Shown piece by piece: positions 1 to 11,358 of a stretch of 64,000 nucleotides of DNA. Each line of letters begins with the position of its first letter. Within the stretch, counting starts at the first letter, position 1. Under the pieces are notes generated by a model, which saw only the letters and a list, made by a program, of their open reading frames with translations, did not search any database and was not told the DNA's origin. The DNA comes from Alentia gelatinosa. Lineage: Eukaryota; Annelida; Polychaeta; Phyllodocida; Polynoidae. Made by a program: the position numbers and the translations under genes. The stretch covers positions 29,675,970 through 29,739,969 of the forward strand of contig OX465589.1 of the NCBI GenBank assembly GCA_950022655.1, given 5' to 3'.

Positions 1-45
1 GATGGGGATAGGGTTAGGGTTAGGGCTAGGGTTAGGGTTAGAGGG
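1..45 (+). repeat. Tail of telomeric block B of a monomer cut by the window start
   Basis: The window opens inside a run of TTAGGG-type repeats that matches positions 8262-8306 and 16523-16567. It belongs to the monomer to the left of the window. No gene. Confidence 0.9.
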
Positions 46-670
46 GGTGTCCACCAAGCTCCCGACGCGAACTGACGCGCCCCGATATTGCCCTTCCGAT
101 ACAAAATCCATATCGTAACAAAATCGTACAGCTTATCGGGGCAGTTGGTAATTTTCTATGATAACGCTACTGACGCGGCTCAACACGCACCAACGCGAAC
201 TGATGCAAAACCTGTATCGCAGTGCATGGATGACTCTTTTAACAGGAAATCATATGAAATAATCGATAGAAAATTATGAAATTTTCAGAATCTGTAGAAT
301 CTATAATGCCAAAGCGGCTCTGCAAAAATTGTGAAATTTGATAGTAGATAAGGTCTCAAAACGATCATTTTATACTTTAACTGAGGTATCATATAATATT
401 GTTTTGTATCTACAGATAAAATATCAATCTTAAATATGCATTATTTCTGGAATTATGAAGGAAATATGGTTAATTACTCTGGTTGCATCATGAGCTATAT
501 CGGGGTGTATCGGGACCATGGCACCTTTTTCATGCACCCTCCCAATACGTTACGACGTGCACCGATGTGCACCTACGCGAACCGATATGCTAAGATATGC
601 CTTGCGACGTGCTACGATATGGTAATTTTGTATCGGCTCGCATCGGCTCGTGTCGGCGTTGGTGGGTGCA
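46..670 (+). repeat. Monomer core with inverted arms: candidate old TIR or foldback element
   Basis: The left arm (46-118) and the reverse complement of the right arm (612-670) share CCACCAA, then an 18-base stretch CCGACGCGAACTGACGCG versus CCGACACGAGCCGATGCG whose four differences are all transitions, then CCGATACAAAAT followed by CCATATCGTA with a 2-bp gap. The left arm carries one 14-16 bp insertion. Telomeric repeat lies directly outside both arms. Related short motifs of the CACCAACGCGAACTGATGC type recur just inside the arms. This fits a degenerate transposon with subterminal repeats, but it encodes no transposase and no clear target duplication is visible. Confidence 0.6.
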
Positions 671-710
671 GGGTCTTAGGGTTAGAGTTAGGTTAGGGTT
701 AGGGTTGGGG
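671..710 (+). repeat. Telomeric block C (reference copy in M1)
   Basis: About 40 bp of TTAGGG-like repeat (CTTAGGGTTAGAGTTAGG and so on) directly after the right arm of the core. It is the shortest and most degenerate of the three telomeric blocks. All of them show the G-rich strand on +. Confidence 0.8.
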
Positions 711-750
711 TTGTACTCAAAACGCCATTCTAATAGTATCCTACAGTACA
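711..750 (+). repeat. Motif I: first copy of the ~42-bp in-monomer repeat
   Basis: This motif, consensus GAACTTAAAACGCC followed by ATTCTAACAGTATCC and a CAATACAG end, occurs twice per monomer: after block C (with CCATTC) and after block A (with CCCTTC). Its TTAA is the exact insertion site of the large MITE. M1 shows a slightly diverged copy (ACTCAAAACGCC). Confidence 0.8.
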
Positions 751-1215
751 GGTACAGGTACCGGTACAAAAATATTAAGTTCTCTGATGCATTGTAGTTT
801 TGAAATGAATTGTTTACTAAACTGTACATCTAGATTTTGAGAATAATCAAAATTAATGTTAGCGATACACACACCACATGTGTCATTTCCTAGCAACTTT
901 AACTAAATATCCAAGCACAGTCTACCTGAGTCGAGGGCAGACACTGCAGAATGGATACTCAAAACTCGCTCACATTTTCAGCAAAATTTGAAGCTAAGGT
1001 AATATAAATAGTAATAATACTTCCAAAATATTCTACTTCATGTATATCCATATTTGCATCTATTAAATACTCAAGTTCAGTACTGGAAAAAAATGGGTCG
1101 AATTTGTTGTGGGTCAAGTTCCATTAACGGGTCGAGTTTGTTGTGGGTCGAGTTTTTTATTGATTGATTTCGTTACGGGTCGAGTTTTTGAGTATTCATG
1201 AGTGACTCTAATTGG
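751..1215 (+). repeat. AT-rich arm of the monomer (reference copy)
   Basis: About 460 bp of AT-rich sequence starting GTACAGGTACCGGTAC and ending at GTGACTCTAATTGG. It is conserved across monomers and is kept in the half-monomers that lack the core. I see no gene, RNA gene or promoter that I could support. Confidence 0.75.
1095..1190 (+). repeat. Degenerate GGGTCGAGTT array
   Basis: Five copies of GGGTC(G/A)A(G/A)TT begin at 1095, 1111, 1129, 1145 and 1177, separated by T-rich spacers. The array is present in nearly every monomer, at the same place just before block A. Spacing is irregular (16-32 bp). Function unknown. Confidence 0.8.
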
Positions 1216-1370
1216 TTAAGGGTTAGGGTTAGGGTTAGGGTTAGGGTTAGGGTTAGGATAGGGTAAGTGTTAGGGGTAGGGTTAAGTACAGGGATAGGAA
1301 TAGGGATAGGGTTAGGGAGAGGGTTAGTGATAGGGATAGGGATAGTGTTAGTGTTAGGATTAGAGTTGTA
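1216..1370 (+). repeat. Telomeric block A (reference copy in M1)
   Basis: The block begins with about six exact TTAGGG units, then degrades into GATAGGG, GTAAGTG and AGAGGG variants. The exact part has four or more G-triplets in tandem and could fold as a G-quadruplex (known property of TTAGGG repeats). The number of exact units differs between monomers (about 3-6). Confidence 0.9.
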
Positions 1371-1412
1371 GTTGAACTTAAAACGCCCTTCTAACAGTAT
1401 CCTGCAATACAG
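1371..1412 (+). repeat. Motif II: second copy of the ~42-bp in-monomer repeat
   Basis: GTTGAACTTAAAACGCCC followed by TTCTAACAGTATCC and CAATACAG. It closely matches motif I after block C and separates telomeric blocks A and B. Confidence 0.85.
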
Positions 1413-1570
1413 GGTTAGGGTTAGGGATAGGGTAAGGGTTAGGGTTGGGATAGGGATAGGGTCAGGGTTAGGGTTAGGATAGGGTTAGGGATAGGGCTAG
1501 GGATAGGGTTAGGGATAGAGTTAGGGATGGGGATAGGGTTAGGGTTAGGGCTAGGGTTAGGGTTAGAGGG
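1413..1570 (+). repeat. Telomeric block B (reference copy in M1)
   Basis: About 158 bp of mixed TTAGGG, GATAGGG, GCTAGGG and TAGAGTTAGGG units, ending in TTAGAGGG directly before the core of the next monomer. On the minus strand it reads as Asn-Pro/Ile-Pro repeats, which gives spurious open frames. Confidence 0.88.
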
Positions 1571-3097
1571 GGTGTCAACCAAGCTCCCGACGCGAACTGA
1601 CGCGCCCTGATATTGCCCTTCCGATACAAAATCCATATCGTAACAAAATCGTAGAGCTTATCGGGGCAGTTGGTAAGTTTTCTACGATAACGCTACTGAT
1701 GCGGCTCAACGCGCACCGACGTGAACTGATGCAAAACCTGTATCGCAGTGTATAGATGACTCTTTTAACGGGAAATCATATGAAATAATCGATAAAAATT
1801 TATGAAATTTTCAGAATCTGTAGAATCTATAATGCCAAAGCGGCTCTGCAAAAATTGTGAAATTTGATAGTAGATAAGGTCTCAAAACGATCATTTTATA
1901 CTTTAACCGAGGTATCATATAATATTGTTTTGTATCTACAGATAAAATATCAATCTTAAATATGCATTATTTCTGGAATTATAAAGGAAATATGGTTAAT
2001 TACACTGGTTGCATCATAAGCTATATCGGGGTGTATTGGGACCATGGCACCTTGTTCATGTACCCTCCCAATACGTTACGACGCGCACCGACGCGCACCG
2101 ACTCGAACCGATACGCTACGATATGCCTTCCGACATGCTACGATATGGTAGTTTTGTATCGGCTCACGTCGGCTCGTGTCGGCATTGGTGGGTGCAGGGT
2201 CTTAGGGTTAGAGTTAGGTTTAGGGTTAGGGTTGGGGTTGAACTTAAAACGCCATTCTAACAGTATCCTGCAATACAGGTAGAGGTACCAGTACAAAAAT
2301 ATTAAGTTCTCTGATGCATTGTAGTTTTGAAATGAATTGTCTACTAAGCTGTACATCTAGATTTTGAGAATAATCAAAATTAATGTTAGCGATACACACA
2401 CCACATGTGTCATTTCCTAGCAACTTTAACTAAATATCCAAGCACAGTCTACCTGAGTCGAGGGCAGACACTGCAAAATGGACACTCAAACTCACTCACA
2501 TTTTCAGCAAAATTTGAAGCTAAGGTAATATAAATAGTAATAATACTTCCAAAATATTCTACTTCATGTATATCCATATTTGCATCTATTAAATACTCAA
2601 GTTCAGTACTGGAAAAAAAATGGGTCGAATTCGTTGTGGGTCGAGTTCCATTTACGGGTCGAGTTTGTTGTGGGTCGAGTTTTTTATTGATCGATTTTGT
2701 TGCGGGTCGAGTTTTCGAGTATTCATGAGTGACTCTAATTGGTTAAGGGATAGGGTTAGGGTTAGGGTTAGGGTTAGGGTTAGGATAGGGTAAGGGTTAG
2801 GGTAAGGGTTAAGTACAGGGATAGGAATAGGGATAGGGTTAGGGAGAGGGTTAGTGATAGGGATAGGGATAGTGTTAGTGTTAGGGTTAGGGTTGGAGTT
2901 GAACTTAAAACGCCCTTCTAACAGGATCCTGCAATACAGGGTTAGGGTTAGGAATAGGGTAAGGGTTAGGGTTGGGATAGGGATAGGGTCAGGGTTAGGG
3001 TTAGGATAGGGTTAGGGATAGGGCTAGGGATAGGGTTAGGGATAGAGTTAGGGATGGGGATAGGGTTAGGGTTAGGGCTAGGGTTAGGGTTAGAGGG
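1571..3097 (+). repeat. Monomer M2
   Basis: A 1,527-bp monomer. Its left arm has the variant GTGTCAACC and its core has GTGTATTGGGACC. Block A starts AAGGGATAGGG. Confidence 0.88.
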
Positions 3098-5255
3098 GGT
3101 GTCCACCAAGCTCCCGACGCGAACTGACGCGCCCCGATATTGCCCTTCCGATACAAAATCCATATCGTAACAAAATCGTACAGCTTATCGGGGCAGTTGG
3201 TAATTTTCTATGATAACGCTACTGACGCGGCTCAACACGCACCAACGTGAACTGATGCAAAACCTGTATCGCAGTGCATGGATGACTCTTTTAACAGGAA
3301 ATCATATGAAATAATCGATAGAAAATTATGAAATTTTCAGAATCTGTAGAATCTATAATGCCAAAGCGGCTCTGCAAAAATTGTGAAATTTGATAGTAGA
3401 TAAGGTCTCAAAACGATCATTTTATACTTTAACTGAGGTATCATATAATATTGTTTTGTATCTACAGATAAAATATCAATCTTAAATATGCATTATTTCT
3501 GGAATTATGAAGGAAATATGGTTAATTACTCTGGTTGCATCATGAGCTATATCGGGGTGTATCGGGACCATGGCACCTTTTTCATGCACCCTCCCAATAC
3601 GTTACGACGTGCACCGATGTGCACCTACGCGAACCGATATGCTAAGATATGCCTTGCGACGTGCTACGATATGGTAATTTTGTATCGGCTCGCATCGGCT
3701 CGTGTCGGCGTTGGTGGGTGCAGGGTCTTAGGGTTAGAGTTAGGTTAGGGTTAGGGTTGGGGTTGTACTTAAAACGCCATTCTAATAGTATCCTACAGTA
3801 CAGGTACAGGTACCGGTACAAAAATATTAAGTTCTCTGATGCATTGTAGTTTTGAAATGAATTGTTTACTAAACTGTACATCTAGATTTTGAGAATAATC
3901 AAAATTAATGTTAGCGATACACACACCACATGTGTCATTTCCTAGCAACTTTAACTAAATATCCAAGCACAGTCTACCTGAGTCGAGGGCAGACACTGCA
4001 GAATGGATACTCAAAACTCGCTCACATTTTCAGCAAAATTTGAAGCTAAGGTAATATAAATAGTAATAATACTTCCAAAATATTCTACTTCATGTATATC
4101 CATATTTGCATCTATTAAATACTCAAGTTCAGTACTGGAAAAAAATGGGTCGAATTTGTTGTGGGTCAAGTTCCATTAACGGGTCGAGTTTGTTGTGGGT
4201 CGAGTTTTTTATTGATTGATTTCGTTACGGGTCGAGTTTTTGAGTATTCATGAGTGACTCTAATTGGTTAAGGGTTAGGGTTAGGGTTAGGGTTAGGGTT
4301 AGGGTTAGGATAGGGTAAGTGTTAGGGTTAGGGTTAAGTACAGGGATAGGTATAGGGATAGGGTTAGGGAGAGGGTTAGTGATAGGGATAGGGATAGTGT
4401 TAGTGTTAGGGTTAGGGTTGGTGTTGAATTTAAAACGCCCTTCTAACAGAATCCTGCAATACAGGGTTAGGGTTAGGGATAGGGTAAGGGTTAGGTTTGA
4501 ATTGTTTACTAAACTGTACATCTAGATTTTGAGAATAATCAAAATTAATGTTAGCGATACACACACCACATGTGTCATTTCCTAGCAACTTTAACTAAAT
4601 ATCCAAGCACAGTCTACCTGAGTCGAGAGCAGACACTGCAGGATGGACACTCAAAACTCGCTCACATTTTCAGCAAAATTTGAAGCTAAGGTAATATAAA
4701 TAGTAATAATACTTCCAAAATATTCTACTTCATGTATATCCATATTTGCATCTATTAAATACTCAAGTTCAGTACTGGAAAAAAATGGGTCAAATTCGTT
4801 GTGGGTCGAGTTCCATTTACGGGTCGAGTTTGTTGTGGGTCAAGTTTTTTATTGATCGATTTCGTTGCGGGTCGAGTTTTCGAGTATTCATGAGTGACTC
4901 TAATTGGTTAAGGGTTAGGGTTAGGGTTAGGGTTAGGGTTAGGATAGGGTAAGGGTTAGGGTTAGGGTTAAGTACAGGGATAGGAATAGGGATAGGGTTA
5001 GGGAGAGGGTTAGTGATAGGGATAGGGATAGTGTTAGTGTTAGGGTTAGGGTTGGTGTTGAACTTAAAACGCCCTTCTAACAGTATCCTGCAATACAGGG
5101 TTAGGGTTAGGGATAGGGTAGGGTTAGGGTTGGGATAGGGATAGGGTCAGGGTTAGGGTTAGGATAGGGTTAGAGATAGGGCTAGGGATAGGGTTAGGGA
5201 TAGAGTTAGGGATGGGGATAGGGTTCGGGTTAGGGTTAGGGTTAGGGTTAGAGGG
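3098..5255 (+). repeat. Monomer M3 with an extra core-less half-monomer
   Basis: A normal monomer, followed by about 632 extra bases. At about 4494-4500 block B (AAGGGTTAGG) is joined to the middle of the AT-rich arm (TTTGAATTGTTTAC). Then AT arm, block A, motif II and block B repeat. The join has only a few bases of shared sequence. Confidence 0.88.
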
Positions 5256-6779
5256 GGTGTCCACCAGATCCCGACTTGAACTGACACGCCCCGATATTGC
5301 CCTTCCGATACAAAATCCATATCGTAACAAAATTGTAGAGCTTATCGGGGCAGTTGGTAATTTTCTACGATAACGCTACTGACGCGGCTCAACACGCACC
5401 AACGCGAACTGATGCAAAACCTGTATCGCAGTGTATAGATGACTCTTTTAACGGGAAATCATATGAAATAATCGATAGAAAATTACGAAATTTTCAGAAT
5501 CTGTAGAATATATAATGCTAAAGCGGCTCTGCAAAAATTGTGAAATTTAATAGTAGATAAGGTCTCAAAACGATCATTTTATACTTTAACTGAGGTATCA
5601 TATAATATTGTTTTGTATCTACAGATAAAATATCAATCTTAAATATGCATTATTTCTGGAATTATAAAGGAAATATGGTTAATTACACTGGTTGCATCAT
5701 GAGCTATATCAGGGTGTATCGGGCCCAGGGCACCTTTTTCATGCACCCTCCCAATACGTTACGACGTGCACCGACGTGCACCTACACAAACCGATATGCT
5801 ACAATATGCCTTGCGAAGTGCTACGATATGGTAATTTTGTATCGCCTCGCGTCGGCTCGTGTCAGCGTTGGTGGGTGCAGGGTCTTAGGGTTAGAGTAAG
5901 GTTAGGGTTAGGGTTGGGGTTGAACTTAAAAAGCCATTCTAACAGTATCCTGCAGTACAGGTACAGGTACCGCTACAAAAATATTAAGTTCTCTGATGCA
6001 TTATAGTTTTGAAATGAATTGTTTACTAAACTGTACATCTAGATTTTGAGAATAATCAAAATTAATGTTAGCGATACACACACCACATGTGTCATTTCCT
6101 AGCAACTTTAACTAAATATCCAAGCACAGTCTACCTGAGTCGAGGGCAGACACTGCAGAATGGATACTCAAAACTCGCTCACATTTTCAGCAAAATTTGA
6201 AGCTAAGGTAATATAAATAGTAATAATACTTCCAAAATATTCTACTTCATGTATATCCATATTTGCATCTATTAAATACTCAAGTTCAGTACTGGAAAAA
6301 AATGGGTCGAATTTGTTGTGGGTCAAGTTCCATTAACGGATCGAGTTTGTTGTGGGTCGAGTTTTTTATTGATTGATTTCGTTACGGGTCGAGTTTTTGA
6401 GTATTCATGAGTGACTCTAATTGGTTAAGGGTTAGGGTTAGGGTTAGGGTTAGGGTTAGGGTTAGGATAGGGTAAGTGTTAGGGGTAGGGTTAAGTACAG
6501 GGATAGGAATAGGGATAGGGTTAGGGAGAGGGTTAGTGATAGGGATAGGGATAGTGTTAGTGTTAGGATTAGAGTTGGTGTTGAACTTAAAACGCCCTTC
6601 TAACAGTATCCTGCAATACAGGGTTAGGGTTAGGGATAGGGTAAGGGTTAGGGTTGGGATAGGGATAGGGTCAGGGTTAGGGTTAGGATAGGGTTAGGGA
6701 TAGGGCTAGGGATAGGGTTAGGGATAGAGTTAGGGATGGGGATAGGGTTAGGGTTAGGGCTAGGGTTAGGGTTAGAGGG
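5256..6779 (+). repeat. Monomer M4
   Basis: A 1,524-bp monomer with a changed left arm (CCACCAGATCCCGACTTGAACTGACACG) and GGGCCCAGGGCACC inside the core. The motif after block C has the variant AAAAAGCC. Confidence 0.88.
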
Positions 6780-8306
6780 GGTGTCAACCAAGCTCCTGAC
6801 GCGAACTGACGTGCCCTGATATTGCCCTTCCGATACAAAATCCATATCGTAACAAAATCGTAGAGCTTATCGGGGCAGTTGGTAAGTTTTCTACGATAAC
6901 GCTACTGATGCGGCTCAACGCGCACCGACGTGAACTGATGCAAAACCTGTATCGCAGTGTATAGATGACTCTTTTAACGGGAAATCATATGAAATAATCG
7001 ATAAAAATTTATGAAATTTTCAGAATCTGTAGAATCTATAATGCCAAAGCGGCTCTGCAAAAATTGTGAAATTTGATAGTAGATAAGGTCTCAAAACGAT
7101 CATTTTATACTTTAACCGAGGTATCATATAATATTGTTTTGTATCTACAGATAAAATATCAATCTTAAATATGCATTATTTCTGGAATTATAAAGGAAAT
7201 ATGGTTAATTACACTGGTTGCATCATAAGCTATATCGGGGTGTATTGGGACCATGGCACCTTGTTCATGTACCCTCCCAATACGTTACGACGCGCACCGA
7301 CGCGCACCGACTCGAACCGATACGCTACGATATGCCTTCCGACATGCTACGATATGGTAGTTTTGTATCGGCTCACGTCGGCTCGTGTCGGCATTGGTGG
7401 GTGCAGGGTCTTAGGGTTAGAGTTAGGTTTAGGGTTAGGGTTGGGGTTGAACTTAAAACGCCATTCTAACAGTATCCTGCAATACAGGTAGAGGTACCAG
7501 TACAAAAATATTAAGTTCTCTGATGCATTGTAGTTTTGAAATGAATTGTCTACTAAGCTGTACATCTAGATTTTGAGAATAATCAAAATTAATGTTAGCG
7601 ATACACACACCACATGTGTCATTTCCTAGCAACTTTAACTAAATATCCAAGCACAGTCTACCTGAGTCGAGGGCAGACACTGCAAAATGGACACTCAAAC
7701 TCACTCACATTTTCAGCAAAATTTGAAGCTAAGGTAATATAAATAGTAATAATACTTCCAAAATATTCTACTTCATGTATATCCATATTTGCATCTATTA
7801 AATACTCAAGTTCAGTACTGGAAAAAAAATGGGTCGAATTCGTTGTGGGTCGAGTTCCATTTACGGGTCGAGTTTGTTGTGGGTCGAGTTTTTTATTGAT
7901 CGATTTTGTTGCGGGTCGAGTTTTCGAGTATTCATGAGTGACTCTAATTGGTTAAGGGTTAGGGTTAGGGTTAGGGTTAGGGTTAGGGTTAGGATAGGGT
8001 AAGGGTTAGGGTAAGGGTTAAGTACAGGGATAGGAATAGGGATAGGGTTAGGGAGAGGGTTAGTGATAGGGATAGGGATAGTGTTAGTGTTAGGGTTAGG
8101 GTTGGAGTTGAACTTAAAACGCCCTTCTAACAGGATCCTGCAATACAGGGTTAGGGTTAGGAATAGGGTAAGGGTTAGGGTTGGGATAGGGATAGGGTCA
8201 GGGTTAGGGTTAGGATAGGGTTAGGGATAGGGCTAGGGATAGGGTTAGGGATAGAGTTAGGGATGGGGATAGGGTTAGGGTTAGGGCTAGGGTTAGGGTT
8301 AGAGGG
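6780..8306 (+). repeat. Monomer M5
   Basis: A 1,527-bp monomer. Its left arm reads TCCTGACGCGAACTGACGTG. It is otherwise close to M2. Confidence 0.88.
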
Positions 8307-9831
8307 GGTGTCCACCAAGCTCCCGACGCGAACTGACGCGCCCCGATATTGCCCTTCCGATACAAAATCCATATCGTAACAAAATCGTACAGCTTATCGG
8401 GGCAGTTGGTAATTTTCTATGATAACGCTACTGACGCGGCTCAACACGCACCAACGCGAACTGATGCAAAACCTGTATCGCAGTGCATGGATGACTCTTT
8501 TAACAGGAAATCATATGAAATAATCGATAGAAAATTATGAAATTTTCAGAATCTGTAGAATCTATAATGCCAAAGCGGCTCTGCAAAAATTGTGAAATTT
8601 GATAGTAGATAAGGTCTCAAAACGATCATTTTATACTTTAACTGAGGTATCATATAATATTGTTTTGTATCTACAGATAAAATATCAATCTTAAATATGC
8701 ATTATTTCTGGAATTATGAAGGAAATATGGTTAATTACTCTGGTTGCATCATGAGCTATATCGGGGTGTATCGGGACCATGGCACCTTTTTCATGCACCC
8801 TCCCAATACGTTACGACGTGCACCGATGTGCACCTACGCGAACCGATATGCTAAGATATGCCTTGCGACGTGCTACGATATGGTAATTTTGTATCGGCTC
8901 GCATCGGCTCGTGTCGGCGTTGGTGGGTGCAGGGTCTTAGGGTTAGAGTTAGGTTAGGGTTAGGGTTGGGGTTGTACTTAAAACGCCATTCTAATAGTAT
9001 CCTACAGTACAGGTACAGGTACCGGTACAAAAATATTAAGTTCTCTGATGCATTGTAGTTTTGAAATGAATTGTTTACTAAACTGTACATCTAGATTTTG
9101 AGAATAATCAAAATTAATGTTAGCGATACACACACCACATGTGTCATTTCCTAGCAACTTTAACTAAATATCCAAGCACAGTCTACCTGAGTCGAGGGCA
9201 GACACTGCAGAATGGATACTCAAAACTCGCTCACATTTTCAGCAAAATTTGAAGCTAAGGTAATATAAATAGTAATAATACTTCCAAAATATTCTACTTC
9301 ATGTATATCCATATTTGCATCTATTAAATACTCAAGTTCAGTACTGGAAAAAAATGGGTCGAATTTGTTGTGGGTCAAGTTCCATTAACGGGTCGAGTTT
9401 GTTGTGGGTCGAGTTTTTTATTGATTGATTTCGTTACGGGTCGAGTTTTTGAGTATTCATGAGTGACTCTAATTGGTTAAGGGTTAGGGTTAGGGTTAGG
9501 GTTAGGGTTAGGGTTAGGATAGGGTAAGTGTTAGGGGTAGGGTTAAGTACAGGGATAGGAATAGGGATAGGGTTAGGGAGAGGGTTAGTGATAGGGATAG
9601 GGATAGTGTTAGTGTTAGGATTAGAGTTGTAGTTGAACTTAAAACGCCCTTCTAACAGTATCCTGCAATACAGGGTTAGGGTTAGGGATAGGGTAAGGGT
9701 TAGGGTTGGGATAGGGATAGGGTCAGGGTTAGGGTTAGGATAGGGTTAGGGATAGGGCTAGGGATAGGGTTAGGGATAGAGTTAGGGATGGGGATAGGGT
9801 TAGGGTTAGGGCTAGGGTTAGGGTTAGAGGG
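8307..9831 (+). repeat. Monomer M6 (copy of M1)
   Basis: Matches M1 at +8261, with ACTTAAAACG at about 8976 where M1 has ACTCAAAACG. Confidence 0.9.
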
Positions 9832-11358
9832 GGTGTCAACCAAGCTCCCGACGCGAACTGACGCGCCCTGATATTGCCCTTCCGATACAAAATCCATATC
9901 GTAACAAAATCGTAGAGCTTATCGGGGCAGTTGGTAAGTTTTCTACGATAACGCTACTGATGCGGCTCAACGCGCACCGACGTGAACTGATGCAAAACCT
10001 GTATCGCAGTGTATAGATGACTCTTTTAACGGGAAATCATATGAAATAATCGATAAAAATTTATGAAATTTTCAGAATCTGTAGAATCTATAATGCCAAA
10101 GCGGCTCTGCAAAAATTGTGAAATTTGATAGTAGATAAGGTCTCAAAACGATCATTTTATACTTTAACCGAGGTATCATATAATATTGTTTTGTATCTAC
10201 AGATAAAATATCAATCTTAAATATGCATTATTTCTGGAATTATAAAGGAAATATGGTTAATTACACTGGTTGCATCATAAGCTATATCGGGGTGTATTGG
10301 GACCATGGCACCTTGTTCATGTACCCTCCCAATACGTTACGACGCGCACCGACGCGCACCGACTCGAACCGATACGCTACGATATGCCTTCCGACATGCT
10401 ACGATATGGTAGTTTTGTATCGGCTCACGTCGGCTCGTGTCGGCATTGGTGGGTGCAGGGTCTTAGGGTTAGAGTTAGGTTTAGGGTTAGGGTTGGGGTT
10501 GAACTTAAAACGCCATTCTAACAGTATCCTGCAATACAGGTAGAGGTACCAGTACAAAAATATTAAGTTCTCTGATGCATTGTAGTTTTGAAATGAATTG
10601 TCTACTAAGCTGTACATCTAGATTTTGAGAATAATCAAAATTAATGTTAGCGATACACACACCACATGTGTCATTTCCTAGCAACTTTAACTAAATATCC
10701 AAGCACAGTCTACCTGAGTCGAGGGCAGACACTGCAAAATGGACACTCAAACTCACTCACATTTTCAGCAAAATTTGAAGCTAAGGTAATATAAATAGTA
10801 ATAATACTTCCAAAATATTCTACTTCATGTATATCCATATTTGCATCTATTAAATACTCAAGTTCAGTACTGGAAAAAAAATGGGTCGAATTCGTTGTGG
10901 GTCGAGTTCCATTTACGGGTCGAGTTTGTTGTGGGTCGAGTTTTTTATTGATCGATTTTGTTGCGGGTCGAGTTTTCGAGTATTCATGAGTGACTCTAAT
11001 TGGTTAAGGGATAGGGTTAGGGTTAGGGTTAGGGTTAGGGTTAGGATAGGGTAAGGGTTAGGGTAAGGGTTAAGTACAGGGATAGGAATAGGGATAGGGT
11101 TAGGGAGAGGGTTAGTGATAGGGATAGGGATAGTGTTAGTGTTAGGGTTAGGGTTGGAGTTGAACTTAAAACGCCCTTCTAACAGGATCCTGCAATACAG
11201 GGTTAGGGTTAGGAATAGGGTAAGGGTTAGGGTTGGGATAGGGATAGGGTCAGGGTTAGGGTTAGGATAGGGTTAGGGATAGGGCTAGGGATAGGGTTAG
11301 GGATAGAGTTAGGGATGGGGATAGGGTTAGGGTTAGGGCTAGGGTTAGGGTTAGAGGG
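9832..11358 (+). repeat. Monomer M7 (copy of M2)
   Basis: Matches M2 at +8261, including the AAGGGATAGGG start of block A. Confidence 0.9.

Larger units (their letters stand above)
46..1570 (+). repeat. Monomer M1 (reference monomer of the array)
   Basis: The order of parts is: core with inverted arms (46-670), block C (671-710), motif I (711-750), AT-rich arm (751-1215), block A (1216-1370), motif II (1371-1412), block B (1413-1570). Short open frames here, such as one beginning at 436, recur only because the DNA repeats. They overlap telomeric blocks and are broken in other copies, so I call no gene. Confidence 0.9.
46..8306 (+). repeat. Higher-order repeat A (HOR-A), copy 1: five monomers
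   Basis: Monomers M1-M5 (46, 1571, 3098, 5256, 6780) form a block that recurs with a period of 8,261 bp. Landmarks such as the ATGCATTATTTCTGG segment at 436, 1962, 3488, 5645 and 7171 reappear at exactly +8261. Copies 1 and 2 differ at only a few bases that I could see, for example C at about 715 versus T at 8976. This is known behaviour of satellites expanded by unequal exchange or segmental duplication. No gene of the host lies in it. Confidence 0.93.

Noticed and set aside
436..798. Recurrent 80-120-codon plus-strand open frames inside each monomer core (starting MHYFWNY or MHHELYRG)
   Set aside because: They recur only because the monomer repeats, run into telomeric repeat, overlap each other in two frames, and are interrupted in some monomers (for example M19). 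There is no known domain and no evidence of coding constraint.
1216..1570. A true chromosome end
   Set aside because: Exact TTAGGG runs are only a few units long, degenerate, and embedded in a complex monomer that continues on both sides.
1439..1636. Minus-strand frames rich in Asn-Pro and Ile-Pro, about 65 residues, in every block B
   Set aside because: They are the minus-strand translation of TTAGGG-type repeats, which lack stop codons in this frame.
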